Source of the DNA: Flavobacteriia bacterium
Lineage (GTDB): Bacteria > Bacteroidota > Bacteroidia > Flavobacteriales_D > Crocinitomicaceae
Length of the DNA stretch: 64,000 nt
Direction of reading: 5' to 3'
Assembly: GCA_026391005.1 (NCBI GenBank)
Contig: JAPLEV010000008.1
Location: 1-64,000, forward strand
Shown here piece after piece: positions 9,574 through 18,692 of the stretch. How positions within the stretch are numbered: the first letter of the stretch is position 1; each line of letters opens with the position of its first letter. The notes beneath the pieces are model-generated. The model ran no database searches and was not told the origin of the DNA. It worked only from the letters and a program-made list of their open reading frames with translations. The position numbers were made by a program, and so were the translations under genes.

Positions 9574-10449
9574 TTAAAAAGAAATTGGTTTGAACGATAG
9601 GTTACCTTGCTGAATCATAAGCGCAGAAAAAGGAATTTTAATCATATTTAATTGTGCCAATACTTTTTTAAGAGTGGGGTTTTTAATTGGAAGACGCGTT
9701 AAATCGATGTCTAGTGAAACCAAAAATTGACGAGCGGCCCGAAAATCAAGGTATGCATCCTGATCTCCCACCAATTTCTGATCGACAGAATACCCAAGGC
9801 TAAGACATAACCAATTCATTTTTTTTACTGATGGTGCAAAACCTCCGATGGGAAAACTAAACCAATACGTTTGGCCGTTGTAATCTTTTAATAATTGCTC
9901 AGGGAAATTTTTTCCTAAAACTTCAGGACGATATGCAGCATATTTACTCGGGAAGAAAGAAAATTTCGGAAGTACAAGTTGCTTCTTAAAAATTAACTCC
10001 TGAGACAAATACAAGGCGCCCCCCGAAAAATTAGCCAATACATCATAAGTTGAAAACCCCCACCCTTGATTATAAGCATCCATGAATTCAAGCGCTCCTA
10101 AATAACTCATTCCAATTCCAAATCCTATCCACGGATATGATTTTTTCACCCCTGACCAACGGTATAAGTCCCCGGCTTTTTGACTTAACAAATAACCAGA
10201 AAATCCGTGACCAAACTTATCCATCTGCATCCAATTTGATCCATCATTATAAAAGTGAAAGGTTGATTTTGGGAATTCCGCATACCAAACGTCATATAAA
10301 GCAATCAAACTTGATCCATAGCCAAGTCCAATTATGCTCGAAGAAAGAATTACTCTTTTCTTAGTAGGAATTGAGTCTTGAGGACTCAATTGTCCCCAAT
10401 TTATTTGCTGGAAAAATAGAAATGCGGAAAGAAAAATAGCACGTTTCAT
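9574..10449 (-). CDS. DUF2279 family envelope protein
   Basis: The 291-residue product has an N-terminal hydrophobic signal (MKRAIFLSAFLFFQQINWG) and the hallmark block of DUF2279/YfiM-like proteins: WYAEFPKSTFHFYNDG, then MDKFGHGFSGYLLSQ (about 55-90), followed by glycine-rich hydrophobic segments (100-150) ending in the YDVLANFSGG region. The family is common in Bacteroidota and predicted to sit in the envelope; its function is unknown. The gene converges on the giant adhesin gene and diverges from the LOG gene, with 81 bases between the two starts. A motif one base off the -7 consensus (TACCTTCG, minus strand, 10454-10461) lies just upstream of the start. Confidence 0.8.
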   Translation of the reverse strand: MKRAIFLSAFLFFQQINWGQLSPQDSIPTKKRVILSSSIIGLGYGSSLIALYDVWYAEFPKSTFHFYNDGSNWMQMDKFGHGFSGYLLSQKAGDLYRWSGVKKSYPWIGFGIGMSYLGALEFMDAYNQGWGFSTYDVLANFSGGALYLSQELIFKKQLVLPKFSFFPSKYAAYRPEVLGKNFPEQLLKDYNGQTYWFSFPIGGFAPSVKKMNWLCLSLGYSVDQKLVGDQDAYLDFRAARQFLVSLDIDLTRLPIKNPTLKKVLAQLNMIKIPFSALMIQQGNLSFKPISF

Positions 10450-10502
10450 GAATCGAAGGTAGGAATAAAACGAAAATCATAACGTTATGCGGATGCAAAT
10501 TA

Positions 10503-10510
10503 TACTTTTG
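10503..10510 (+). promoter_or_regulatory. -7 promoter element TACTTTTG
   Basis: Exact match to the Bacteroidota -7 consensus TAnnTTTG, 20 bases before the LOG gene start. Expected transcription start is near 10514. No good TTTG -33 box is seen. Confidence 0.6.
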
Positions 10511-10530
10511 TATTTAGTAAGAAAAATAGT

Positions 10531-11214
10531 ATGGAAAATATTCGAAAAGATTGGAATGATATAAAGAGCAACGATAGTTGGTCTATTTTTAAGATAATGT
10601 CCGAGTTTGTAGAGGCCTACGATAGAATGTCAAAAATTGGCCCTTGTGTTTCGATCTTTGGTTCAGCTAGAACGAAAGAGGAAAATCCCTACTACAAACT
10701 ATCAGTAGATTTGGCGCAACGTTTGGCCGAGAAAGGATTTGGAATAATTTCAGGAGGCGGGCCAGGCATTATGGAGGCAGCTAATAAGGGTGCGCAAAAA
10801 GGCAAGGGTCCATCGGTTGGGTTAAATATCGATTTACCTTTTGAGCAGCACCACAATCCCTATATTGATCAACAACACAATTTAGAGTTTGACTATTTCT
10901 TTGTGCGAAAAGTTATTTTTGTTCGGTATTCTCAAGCTTTTGTCATTATGCCAGGTGGATTCGGGACCTTGGACGAATTTTTTGAAGCTTTAACACTAAT
11001 TCAAACCAATAAAATTGCAAAACGACCTATCGTATTAGTGGGGCGGAAATATTGGGGAGGACTTATTACATGGATAGAAGAAGTTATGTTAGGTGAAGAG
11101 CAAAACATTTCGGATAAAGACTTATCGCTTTTCAAGATTGTTGATACAGCAGATGAGGCTGTTGCTTATATTGAAGATTTTTTTAGTTCAAATATATTGT
11201 CGCCAAACTTTTAA
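10531..11214 (+). CDS. LOG family protein (TIGR00730; phosphoribohydrolase)
   Basis: The 227-residue protein carries both LOG signatures: GGGPGIMEAANKGA (about 73-86) and PGGFGTLDEFFEA (about 138-150). Members fold as Rossmann-like lysine-decarboxylase-like proteins. Characterised ones hydrolyse nucleoside 5'-monophosphates, releasing the base and ribose 5-phosphate (cytokinin-activating in plants). Many old records mislabel them lysine decarboxylase. Arg and Glu residues of the active site (FVRK, GTLDE) are present. It has its own promoter, and the next gene also has one, so it may be transcribed alone. Physiological substrate is not evident. Confidence 0.88.
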   Translation: MENIRKDWNDIKSNDSWSIFKIMSEFVEAYDRMSKIGPCVSIFGSARTKEENPYYKLSVDLAQRLAEKGFGIISGGGPGIMEAANKGAQKGKGPSVGLNIDLPFEQHHNPYIDQQHNLEFDYFFVRKVIFVRYSQAFVIMPGGFGTLDEFFEALTLIQTNKIAKRPIVLVGRKYWGGLITWIEEVMLGEEQNISDKDLSLFKIVDTADEAVAYIEDFFSSNILSPNF

Positions 11215-11233
11215 TAATCTCAATCGCATTTAA

Positions 11234-11241
11234 TACCTTTG
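11234..11241 (+). promoter_or_regulatory. -7 promoter element TACCTTTG
   Basis: Exact TAnnTTTG match that begins 11 bases before the ATG of the PASTA gene. Transcription would start around 11245, leaving a leader of only a few bases. Confidence 0.65.
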
Positions 11242-11251
11242 CTAGCATACT

Positions 11252-12067
11252 ATGCAATTACTCAGAGATATAAAATTATTTGTTTTTTCAAAGCACTTTC
11301 TTAAACATGCTGGGTTGGTACTATTGACATATCTCACAATAGTATTATTTTTAATGTTATATCTGCAGATTTCTACTAATCATGGTGAAAAAATAACAGT
11401 TCCTAATTTTACGGGGATGCCCTCTGCTAATGCCATCGCCCAAATAGAAGAATTAGATTTATCCTACGAAATAAGAGATTCTATTTATCGACCAGATTTA
11501 CCTCAAGGCACTGTGATTTCTCAGAACCCATTGCCTACGAGTTTATCTTTACTTTATACAAAATCTGGAAGGACAATTAGTTTAAGGGTTTCAAAAAACT
11601 CCGATCTAACAGAAATGCCAAGCTTAATTGATAAGCAAATTAAATTTGCGGAAGGTATATTAACAGATCGTGGACTTAAATACATTATTAAATATAAAGC
11701 TACTAGTGAAGCAAATGGGGCCGTTCTAGAACAATTATTTCGAGGAAAAAAAATTCGGGGGGGAGCAAAAATACCGGTTGGATCAAGGATTACATTAATT
11801 GTTGGGCAAAAAGATATTGGAGAACCTATTTTAATCCCTAACTTAATTGGCCTTACCTATTCTGAGAGTCGTTTAATGTTGGACGAATTAGGGGTTCCTT
11901 ATGTTTTTATTTGTAATGATTGTGCGACATTGGAGGACTCTACTGCGTCTAGCGTTATTATTCAAAGCCCAGAGTTTATTCCTGATTCAGAGACAATACC
12001 TAAATCAACTCCTTTTACTATCACAATACAAAAAAATGCAGTGGAAGAAGATATCGATAATCAATGA
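11252..12067 (+). CDS. PASTA-domain membrane protein
   Basis: A short cytoplasmic N-terminus is followed by one membrane segment (about 18-40, LVLLTYLTIVLFLMLYLQ) and three PASTA domains outside the membrane (about 47-115, 117-187, 190-265; recurring VPNFTGM/MPSLIDK/IPNLIGL starts and SQNP or SPE loops). PASTA domains bind muropeptides or act as spacers. There is no kinase or transpeptidase domain, which is usual for the Bacteroidota version found next to rluD. The stop overlaps the next start by four bases (ATGA), indicating translational coupling. A G7 run preceded by A8 (11746-11763) lies inside the second PASTA domain. Confidence 0.85.
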   Translation: MQLLRDIKLFVFSKHFLKHAGLVLLTYLTIVLFLMLYLQISTNHGEKITVPNFTGMPSANAIAQIEELDLSYEIRDSIYRPDLPQGTVISQNPLPTSLSLLYTKSGRTISLRVSKNSDLTEMPSLIDKQIKFAEGILTDRGLKYIIKYKATSEANGAVLEQLFRGKKIRGGAKIPVGSRITLIVGQKDIGEPILIPNLIGLTYSESRLMLDELGVPYVFICNDCATLEDSTASSVIIQSPEFIPDSETIPKSTPFTITIQKNAVEEDIDNQ

Positions 12068-14268
12068 AAAAACATATTCTATTTTTCATGAGTATAATTG
12101 TTTGCGAATTTTCTTTTTCGCAAGGAATTAGCATTGGTGAAATTGGCCAAAATCTCAAATTGAAGCCCATCAATGCGCTAAAAGATCTCAACTCTATTGA
12201 TAGCACATTCATTTATACTGTAGATACATTAAGCTTGCCATTTTTTGATGATTTTTCCTCCAATAAATTCCAAGAATATGCTCCAAATTTTAATGCCCCC
12301 GGTATTTCTAGCCAACTTTATTATCGCCTAAAAGATGCGGTAACAAATACTATTATTTCAGCTAATGATTCATTTACAAATCAAGTTACTTTTCGAAGAA
12401 CCTATAATGCGACAACGACAACGACTATCGACGTTCCTTTTCCTGACACTTTAATTAAAGTAGGTAATTTAATCAGTTATCCCGTAACCTACACTATATT
12501 GAGTTTATATCCGCCATATTATATTTATGACACAATTGGTATTCCTGATATAAGTGACACCATATGGATTGCCAATCCCGCCTATTTTCAAGATTCGGCT
12601 AGGCAATTTTTTCTTCCTATTTCAGACTCTTCTAAAATCTGGCAAGATAGTTATGCTTTTCACAATTATACATTTGGGGTAAATCCTCGATCGCTTGGTG
12701 TGGCTACCTTTGATGGATTAAATGAACAGGGCTTCCCCTATCAATTCGGAACAAGTGTTACCAATTATGGCGATAAACTAACATCTAAGCCAATAAATAT
12801 GGTGAATTATGATGCCTCAGATTCAGTATATTTTAGCTTTCTTTATCAACCGCAAGGTTTTGGAGATGTGCCTGAAAATGGGGACTCACTATTATTGGAG
12901 TTTTATGCGCCTGAATTAAGTCAATGGTTCCATATTTGGAGCGTTTCGGGTGGGGCCACGATTCCTTTCAAAGCAGTTCATGTAAATGTGAATGACACCA
13001 AGTTTTTTAAACCAGGATTTCAATTTAGATTTAGAAATTACGGTGGTTTATCAGGTGCATTAGACCATTTCCATGTTGATTATGTGCATCTTAGAAGCCT
13101 ATCATCTTTTAATGACACAATCTTCAAAGACTTTGCTTTCTCCTATCCAATCAATTCGCTTTTAAAAACGTATACTTCAGTTCCATGGGACCATTATAAA
13201 GCAAGTGTTATAAGTAGAATGACTGATTCCTTATTTGTAAATTTATACAATGGGAGCACCTCAGCGGAGAACTATCAAAATGGGCAACTGACGATTAATC
13301 AATCAAATTTGCAACAAGGACTCTATGTTCTTCCTGGATTTCTCTTAGCAGAAGGTCAAATTAACTACAATCCACTTTCCTTTTTAGATTCCTACCACGA
13401 TTTAAGTGTTGGGTATGAATACAGCAAAGTATTACCCGGCATCTCTCAAGAATTCGATGTCGTTTGTGCGGCATCAGCTCAATTCCCTAATTTATATCAA
13501 AACGACTCCACTTCTTTTAAACAGTTATTCTCAAATTATTACAGCTATGATGATGGTTCCGCTGAAGCAGCATTTGGTCCTACTGGAACACAAGCTCGCC
13601 TTGCTATTCGATTTGATACATACGAAGCAGATTCATTAATTGGAGTAGATTTATCCTTCTTGCCTTCTGTCGTGGATGTTTCTCAAAAATTATTCTTGCT
13701 AACTGTTTGGGATAATGACAATGGCCAACCGGGAAATGTATTATATGAAGATGATGCCTTTTCACCTCGGCAACCAAGCTATATTAATGGCCAAAACAAC
13801 TACCAAACCTATTTTTTCGCTGATACCGTAAAGGTACCAGTTGGCACTACATTTTTTGTGGGTTGGAGACAATTAGACCCTGACCGTTTAAATTTAGGGC
13901 TAGATCGAAATATTAATAATAATAGTACGATTCGTTATTCGGTAGATGGTGGTAATAATTGGTTCACTGCTCCATTTAGTGGATCAGCGATGCTTCGCCC
14001 TATTTTCTCCACACTGATCGATGCTACCCTACAAACAAACAAATTGGAAGATAAGGAATTGACTATTTATCCTAATCCAAGCGATGGGAAATTAACAGTG
14101 GAATTTATAAACGGGCATCAAGCGCCTTTATTTGTCTATAATCAACTCGGACAGCTAATGATAAGCACAGATTCAAATCAACTTGACCTCACCCCTCTCA
14201 ATTCGGGCATCTATTTTATAAGTAGCCCTAATTATTCCGACAAAGTCTATAAAGTAATTAAATTGTGA
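12064..14268 (+). CDS. Secreted T9SS-sorted protein of the PASTA-rluD operon
   Basis: The 734-residue product has a signal peptide (1-19, ending SFSQG), a long beta-rich body, and a C-terminal sorting domain (about 660-734: LTIYPNPSDGKLTVEF ... YKVIKL). The body has two parts. The first (about 55-360) resembles a jelly-roll found in T9SS proteins (LPFFDDFS, SVYFSFLYQPQGFGD, FQFRFRNYGG). The second (about 490-655) contains YYSYDDGSAEAAFG. No catalytic motif was recognised. Four-base overlaps on both sides (ATGA upstream, GTGA downstream) place it in the middle of a coupled operon. That context is cell-wall related, but function remains unknown. Confidence 0.8.
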   Translation: MKKHILFFMSIIVCEFSFSQGISIGEIGQNLKLKPINALKDLNSIDSTFIYTVDTLSLPFFDDFSSNKFQEYAPNFNAPGISSQLYYRLKDAVTNTIISANDSFTNQVTFRRTYNATTTTTIDVPFPDTLIKVGNLISYPVTYTILSLYPPYYIYDTIGIPDISDTIWIANPAYFQDSARQFFLPISDSSKIWQDSYAFHNYTFGVNPRSLGVATFDGLNEQGFPYQFGTSVTNYGDKLTSKPINMVNYDASDSVYFSFLYQPQGFGDVPENGDSLLLEFYAPELSQWFHIWSVSGGATIPFKAVHVNVNDTKFFKPGFQFRFRNYGGLSGALDHFHVDYVHLRSLSSFNDTIFKDFAFSYPINSLLKTYTSVPWDHYKASVISRMTDSLFVNLYNGSTSAENYQNGQLTINQSNLQQGLYVLPGFLLAEGQINYNPLSFLDSYHDLSVGYEYSKVLPGISQEFDVVCAASAQFPNLYQNDSTSFKQLFSNYYSYDDGSAEAAFGPTGTQARLAIRFDTYEADSLIGVDLSFLPSVVDVSQKLFLLTVWDNDNGQPGNVLYEDDAFSPRQPSYINGQNNYQTYFFADTVKVPVGTTFFVGWRQLDPDRLNLGLDRNINNNSTIRYSVDGGNNWFTAPFSGSAMLRPIFSTLIDATLQTNKLEDKELTIYPNPSDGKLTVEFINGHQAPLFVYNQLGQLMISTDSNQLDLTPLNSGIYFISSPNYSDKVYKVIKL

Positions 14269-15302
14269 CAGAAGATTTAGTAACTGAAAACGAGCAGGAG
14301 CAAGAAGATGAATTATTTGAGCATTATCGCTTTACAGCAGACCCCGGTCAAGATTTATTAAGAATTGATAAATTTTTATTGGATCGTATTCCGAATACCT
14401 CCCGAAATAAAATTCAAGTAGCTGCTAGAAATGGAAATGTTTTAGTTAATGGTAATGTTGTAAAACAAAACTATCGGATAAAACCCCATGATGTTGTTTC
14501 CATCGTAATGCCTTTTCCGGTTAGAGAAATAGAACTAATCGCACAAAACATCCCCATTGATATTGTATATGAAGATGATGCGTTAATAATTGTTAATAAA
14601 TCAGTTAATATGGTCGTCCATCCGGGCTATGGGAACTATTCAGGGACATTACTGAATGCCTTAATTTATCATTTTAATAATTTACCATCTATGCCAAAAA
14701 ACTATTGCGGAAGGCCTGGACTAGTTCACAGAATAGATAAGAATACATCAGGTGTTTTATTGGTAGCAAAAACAGAAGATGCCCTAACACATTTAGCGAA
14801 GCAATTTTACGATAAAACAACCGAAAGGACCTATTGGGCATTAGTTTGGGGAGATGTTAAAGAAGATGGGACTGTAAACAAAAACGTAGGGCGCTCGATA
14901 AAAAACAGAAAAGTTATGGCTGTTTTTCCAGAAGGAGATCTTGGAAAGCATGCTGTTACGCATTATACTGTTTTAAAAAAATATGGATGGGTAACCTTAC
15001 TTGAATGTCGCCTTGAAACAGGTCGAACACATCAAATAAGGGTCCATTTACAGTCAATTGGTCACCCTTTATTCAATGATCCCGAATACGGTGGCAATAA
15101 AGTGGTTCGAGGGCCAAATACAAACACCTATAAAAAATTTATCGATGAATGTTTTGATTTGCTTCCCGGACAAGCTCTTCACGCCAAGACACTTGGGTTT
15201 ATACACCCCGAGAGTAAGAAAAAAATGAGCTTTACCTCCCTTTTAAATAATGGAATGGAAATATTAATTCAACGTTGGAACCAATATACCATAGAAAATT
15301 AA
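14265..15302 (+). CDS. rluD: RluA-family pseudouridine synthase (RluD-like)
   Basis: The enzyme converts uridines in RNA to pseudouridine; RluD acts on helix 69 of 23S rRNA. The 345-residue protein has an S4 RNA-binding domain (about 27-90, LLRIDKFLLDRIPNTSRNKI) and the catalytic domain with motif GLVHRIDKNTSGVLLVAKT (about 150-168), whose aspartate is the catalytic residue, then LETGRTHQIRVHL (about 250-262). The start is GTG, overlapping the previous stop (GTGA). No better ATG precedes the S4 domain. RluD versus RluC specificity is inferred from length and the S4 domain. It is the last gene of the operon. Confidence 0.88.
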   Translation: MTEDLVTENEQEQEDELFEHYRFTADPGQDLLRIDKFLLDRIPNTSRNKIQVAARNGNVLVNGNVVKQNYRIKPHDVVSIVMPFPVREIELIAQNIPIDIVYEDDALIIVNKSVNMVVHPGYGNYSGTLLNALIYHFNNLPSMPKNYCGRPGLVHRIDKNTSGVLLVAKTEDALTHLAKQFYDKTTERTYWALVWGDVKEDGTVNKNVGRSIKNRKVMAVFPEGDLGKHAVTHYTVLKKYGWVTLLECRLETGRTHQIRVHLQSIGHPLFNDPEYGGNKVVRGPNTNTYKKFIDECFDLLPGQALHAKTLGFIHPESKKKMSFTSLLNNGMEILIQRWNQYTIEN

Positions 15303-15313
15303 TTTTTTTTTTT

Positions 15314-15321
15314 TATTTTTG
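15314..15321 (+). promoter_or_regulatory. -7 promoter element TATTTTTG after a T12 tract
   Basis: TATTTTTG matches TAnnTTTG and lies about 40 bases before the PorE-like gene. It follows directly on a run of twelve T residues (15303-15314) that begins right after the rluD stop. The run could form part of the promoter spacer; there is no hairpin before it, so it is not a classical terminator. Confidence 0.5.
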
Positions 15322-15360
15322 CTTGGCGAGTTAAAATTTTGTACCTCCTAAATTGACTTT

Positions 15361-17502
15361 ATGAAAAAAATTATTTTATTTACCTATTTCAATATTGCAT
15401 TATTGTTGGTGGTAAATGCACAAGCTGTTGTCCCTAAATATATTGCCGAAGCCAATAAATCATATAATGGCGGACGTTTTTTTGAGGCGCTTCCCAAACT
15501 GCAGTCAGCTTATACAAAATTGGGAGTAAAAGGAAAAAGCATTGCTCAGAAAGGAGACATGGCTTACAAAGTCGCTGAATGTTATAGATACATGGAGCAA
15601 TACGATAAGGCAAATGAATGGTATGGCAGTTCAATAGAATTGAAGTATTACGAAATACAACCCGCTCTTTATTTTTGGCAAGGTGAAATGCAGCGTATGA
15701 TGGGTAAATTTGATCTTGCTTTGAAAAGCTACAAAGAATATCAAAAACGGAAAGCTGCTGGTGATAATTCGCATGACGTTGCATCTGCCATTAAATCTTG
15801 TGAGATGTTCAAAGACTTTGATGCCGAAGAATCTAGATTTATTGTTAAAAATGAAATTAAGCTTAACAGAAAGGAATTTGATATGGCCCCTTCATATATT
15901 GACAAAAAAGGTGCTATTATTATTTTTGGTACTGGTAGAGAAGATTTAACAACTACAGCAAGGGATCCAATTACCGGTGAAAAATTCATGGATCTTTGGT
16001 CTGCAGAATTCGATGCAAAAGGATCAATAACAAACGTAAAAAGCATTGACAATAATCAATTAATTAATACATCAGATAACGAGGGTACTGCATGTATGGA
16101 CTCCAAAAGGAAAACCTTGTATTTCACAAGATGTCCATCGGTAGCAAAGCAAAATCTGGGATGTGATATCTGGTTTGCTGATAAAGTAGGCGATGATTGG
16201 GAAAATGTAACGAAAATTTCCTTAAAAAATAACGATACTATTTCTGTGGGTCATCCTTGTCTTACAGATGATGGATTAATGTTAATATTCGCAAGTGACA
16301 TGCCTGGCGGATTAGGTGGGCGAGATTTATGGTATGTTATGTATGATAAAAAGAATAAAGCTTGGGAGTCGACGCCTAAAAATATGGGAAAAATGATTAA
16401 TACAACTGGAAACGAATTATTTCCTTCCATAGGCCCGAATGGCAAGTTGTACTTCGCGAGTGATGGGCATCCTGGTATAGGTGGTCTTGACATTTTTTAT
16501 GCTACACGTGCCAATCAAGAAAACACGAAAGAAATGCCTGCCAAATGGGAAAATCCAACGAATATGATGTATCCTATTAACTCAACGGCTAATGACTATG
16601 CAATGGCAGATTTTGACGGGTCCAAAGGATATTTTACCTCAGAAAGAAGAGAGGGGGCGAATAAATCATATACCCCAGACATCTATAGTTTCACTATACC
16701 GCCAGTATTATTTGATTTACGCGTAGTTGTTTATGAAGCTGGAAAAAAAGTAAAGAAACTTTCCGATGCAAAGGTAGTAGTTACTGGAAGTGATGGTAGC
16801 GTTTGGGAAGGTTTGACAAATGAAAAAGGAACAACCATCAAGTGGGATAAAAAACAAGATGGTTCCCGTTATATAAATGGTGAAGTAAGTTACTCTGTTA
16901 TTGCCTCCAAAGAAAAATACTTTCAAAATAATAAAGGTGCAAAATGTACTACTGTTGGATTAGACAAAAATCAGAGCTTTCTATTAGAGATTCCTCTTTT
17001 ACCTAAATATGAGCTTAGGACGCCCGAGATTAGGTATTATCTTGACAAATGGACATTTGTAGATGATAACACCATAAAATCAAGTGACTCTTTAAAATTC
17101 TTAGATAGTCTACTTACTAATTATCCTGATATCACAATTGATTTGTATTCTCATACAGATGCAAGAGATACAGAAAAGCATAACCAAGCGCTGTCTGAAA
17201 ACCGTGCAAAAGCTGTGTATGTTTATTTGGTAGATAAAGTGGGTATTGATCCAAGAAGAATCAAGCCTGCTGGAAAAGGTGAGTCTTCCCCTGCAAAATG
17301 GATCGATGAAACCGGTAAAGAACAACTATTAACTGAGGAGTATATAAATCAGTTTAAAGTAACAGACAAGGACAAATTTGAGAAATTACACCAAATTAAC
17401 CGTAGAACAGAGGTTAAAATCACCAGTGAGAATTTCAACCCATTAACGGCTGCACCAGCAGATCCAAATTGGAAAATATTTACTGATCCTTTACCACGAT
17501 AA
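15361..17502 (+). CDS. TPR/beta-propeller/OmpA envelope protein (PorE-like)
   Basis: Domain order: signal peptide (1-20), TPR-like helices (about 25-150; KYIAEANKSYNGGRFFEAL), PD40/WD40-like propeller (about 170-440; repeated DLWS, DIWFADK, GGRDLWYV, GGLDIFYA blades), a carboxypeptidase-regulatory-like domain (about 450-540) and an OmpA/Pal peptidoglycan-binding domain (about 570-700; SHTDARDTEKHNQALSENRA). This is the architecture of PorE, which links the T9SS to peptidoglycan in Porphyromonas gingivalis. PorE is a lipoprotein, whereas no lipobox cysteine is seen here. Bacteroidota often carry several paralogues, so this is PorE-like rather than a proven orthologue. It is monocistronic, between its own promoter and a strong terminator. 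Confidence 0.8.
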   Translation: MKKIILFTYFNIALLLVVNAQAVVPKYIAEANKSYNGGRFFEALPKLQSAYTKLGVKGKSIAQKGDMAYKVAECYRYMEQYDKANEWYGSSIELKYYEIQPALYFWQGEMQRMMGKFDLALKSYKEYQKRKAAGDNSHDVASAIKSCEMFKDFDAEESRFIVKNEIKLNRKEFDMAPSYIDKKGAIIIFGTGREDLTTTARDPITGEKFMDLWSAEFDAKGSITNVKSIDNNQLINTSDNEGTACMDSKRKTLYFTRCPSVAKQNLGCDIWFADKVGDDWENVTKISLKNNDTISVGHPCLTDDGLMLIFASDMPGGLGGRDLWYVMYDKKNKAWESTPKNMGKMINTTGNELFPSIGPNGKLYFASDGHPGIGGLDIFYATRANQENTKEMPAKWENPTNMMYPINSTANDYAMADFDGSKGYFTSERREGANKSYTPDIYSFTIPPVLFDLRVVVYEAGKKVKKLSDAKVVVTGSDGSVWEGLTNEKGTTIKWDKKQDGSRYINGEVSYSVIASKEKYFQNNKGAKCTTVGLDKNQSFLLEIPLLPKYELRTPEIRYYLDKWTFVDDNTIKSSDSLKFLDSLLTNYPDITIDLYSHTDARDTEKHNQALSENRAKAVYVYLVDKVGIDPRRIKPAGKGESSPAKWIDETGKEQLLTEEYINQFKVTDKDKFEKLHQINRRTEVKITSENFNPLTAAPADPNWKIFTDPLPR

Positions 17503-17508
17503 CTTATT

Positions 17509-17537
17509 AAAAGCGTTCTTAGGAACGCTTTTTTTTT
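17509..17537 (+). terminator. Intrinsic terminator after the PorE-like gene
   Basis: Perfect ten-base stem AAAAGCGTTC / GAACGCTTTT (17509-17518 with 17523-17532), four-base loop TTAG, then a T run to 17537. Confidence 0.93.
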
Positions 17538-17538
17538 G

Positions 17539-17546
17539 TATCTTTA
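17539..17546 (+). promoter_or_regulatory. Probable -7 element TATCTTTA before the DUF2851 gene
   Basis: One mismatch (last base) from TAnnTTTG, six bases before the ATG at 17553 and directly after the terminator, the only place a promoter for this gene could be. The same TATCTTTA variant occurs before the amino-acid permease gene at 19827-19834. Confidence 0.4.
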
Positions 17547-17552
17547 TTTGTT

Positions 17553-18692
17553 ATGCAACTTGCAATTAAAGAGGACTATATTCATTATTTATGGAAAAGT
17601 AAACTACTTCTCATCTATCCCCTTCAAATAAAAAACGGGGGGCCGATAAGTATAATCAATCCGGGTATTCATAATGAAAGTAATTCCGGACCAGATTTTT
17701 TAATGGCAAGTATAAAAATCAACCAAATAGTTTGGTTCGGTAACATTGAAATTCACGTAAATTCTTCTGATTGGTATAACCACCAACATCACAAAGATTC
17801 AAATTACAACAATGTGATTTTACATATTGTATATAATGATAACAAACCAGTCATCCAAAATGGTCATGTAATTCCAACAATAGAAATAAGCCCATTTGTA
17901 AACAACGATCATTATAATCGATACATCAACTTTTTTAAATTTAAAACGCCTATCGTGTGTTCCCGGAAATTATATCCGCAATATCAAATTGAATATATTT
18001 ATCAACAAAAAAAATCATTCGAACATCGTATGAATCGCAAATTAATGCTCTATTCCAAAACTCATCCTGAAGAAATGTTTAATCGACTTGCTGCACGAAT
18101 TTTTGGAGGCATCACTAATGGAGATTATTTTGAATCGATAGAAGAAAAAACAACAATTCGAAATAGTGAAATAGATAGCACGAATGGTACTATATACCCC
18201 AGTGTGAAAAATAATTTTACTGAATCCTCTTTCGATATCCAACAAACTATAAGCAAAGGTCATTGGCCACACGGAAATCCAAAAAAGAGATTCTCAGAAT
18301 GGATGTTATTCAAGCAAAAATTTCAAATAATTGAAGAAATACAAATTTGGAAAAATGACATTAATATCGAGGATAGTATTTTACGTTTTAGGAATAGACT
18401 AAAGGATAATCACTCTACCTTTATGATCAACAATTTAATCCTAAATGCGCTCCTTCCTTTTCTGTATCAATATTCAAGATTGAACCACCAGGTCATTAAA
18501 AAATCGGAGCTGATAACTGCTTATAAAAATTTGCCACCGGAAGAAAATAAAATTACAAGGAAGTGGGATAAGATCGGAATAAAAATAAAAAATGCCTATG
18601 AAAGCCAAGCTAGTTTAGAAATTTATAAGCAATTTTGCTTAAATAAACAATGTGCGAATTGTGAAGTTGGACAAAAAATTATAGGAAAATGA
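17553..18692 (+). CDS. DUF2851 family protein
   Basis: The 379-residue protein matches the DUF2851 pattern known from Bacteroidota: N-terminal EDYIHYLWKSKLL, the conserved GIHNESNSGPDFLMA and GNIEIHVNSSDWYNH blocks (about 37-85), HIVYNDN, and a C-terminal cysteine cluster (CLNKQCANC, about 360-370) that could bind a metal. The GPDF/GNIEIH motifs recall restriction-endonuclease-like folds, but this is a weak inference and no activity is known. The stop overlaps the next start by four bases (ATGA), so it is coupled to the PspC-like gene. Family call is secure; function is unknown. Confidence 0.8.
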   Translation: MQLAIKEDYIHYLWKSKLLLIYPLQIKNGGPISIINPGIHNESNSGPDFLMASIKINQIVWFGNIEIHVNSSDWYNHQHHKDSNYNNVILHIVYNDNKPVIQNGHVIPTIEISPFVNNDHYNRYINFFKFKTPIVCSRKLYPQYQIEYIYQQKKSFEHRMNRKLMLYSKTHPEEMFNRLAARIFGGITNGDYFESIEEKTTIRNSEIDSTNGTIYPSVKNNFTESSFDIQQTISKGHWPHGNPKKRFSEWMLFKQKFQIIEEIQIWKNDINIEDSILRFRNRLKDNHSTFMINNLILNALLPFLYQYSRLNHQVIKKSELITAYKNLPPEENKITRKWDKIGIKIKNAYESQASLEIYKQFCLNKQCANCEVGQKIIGK

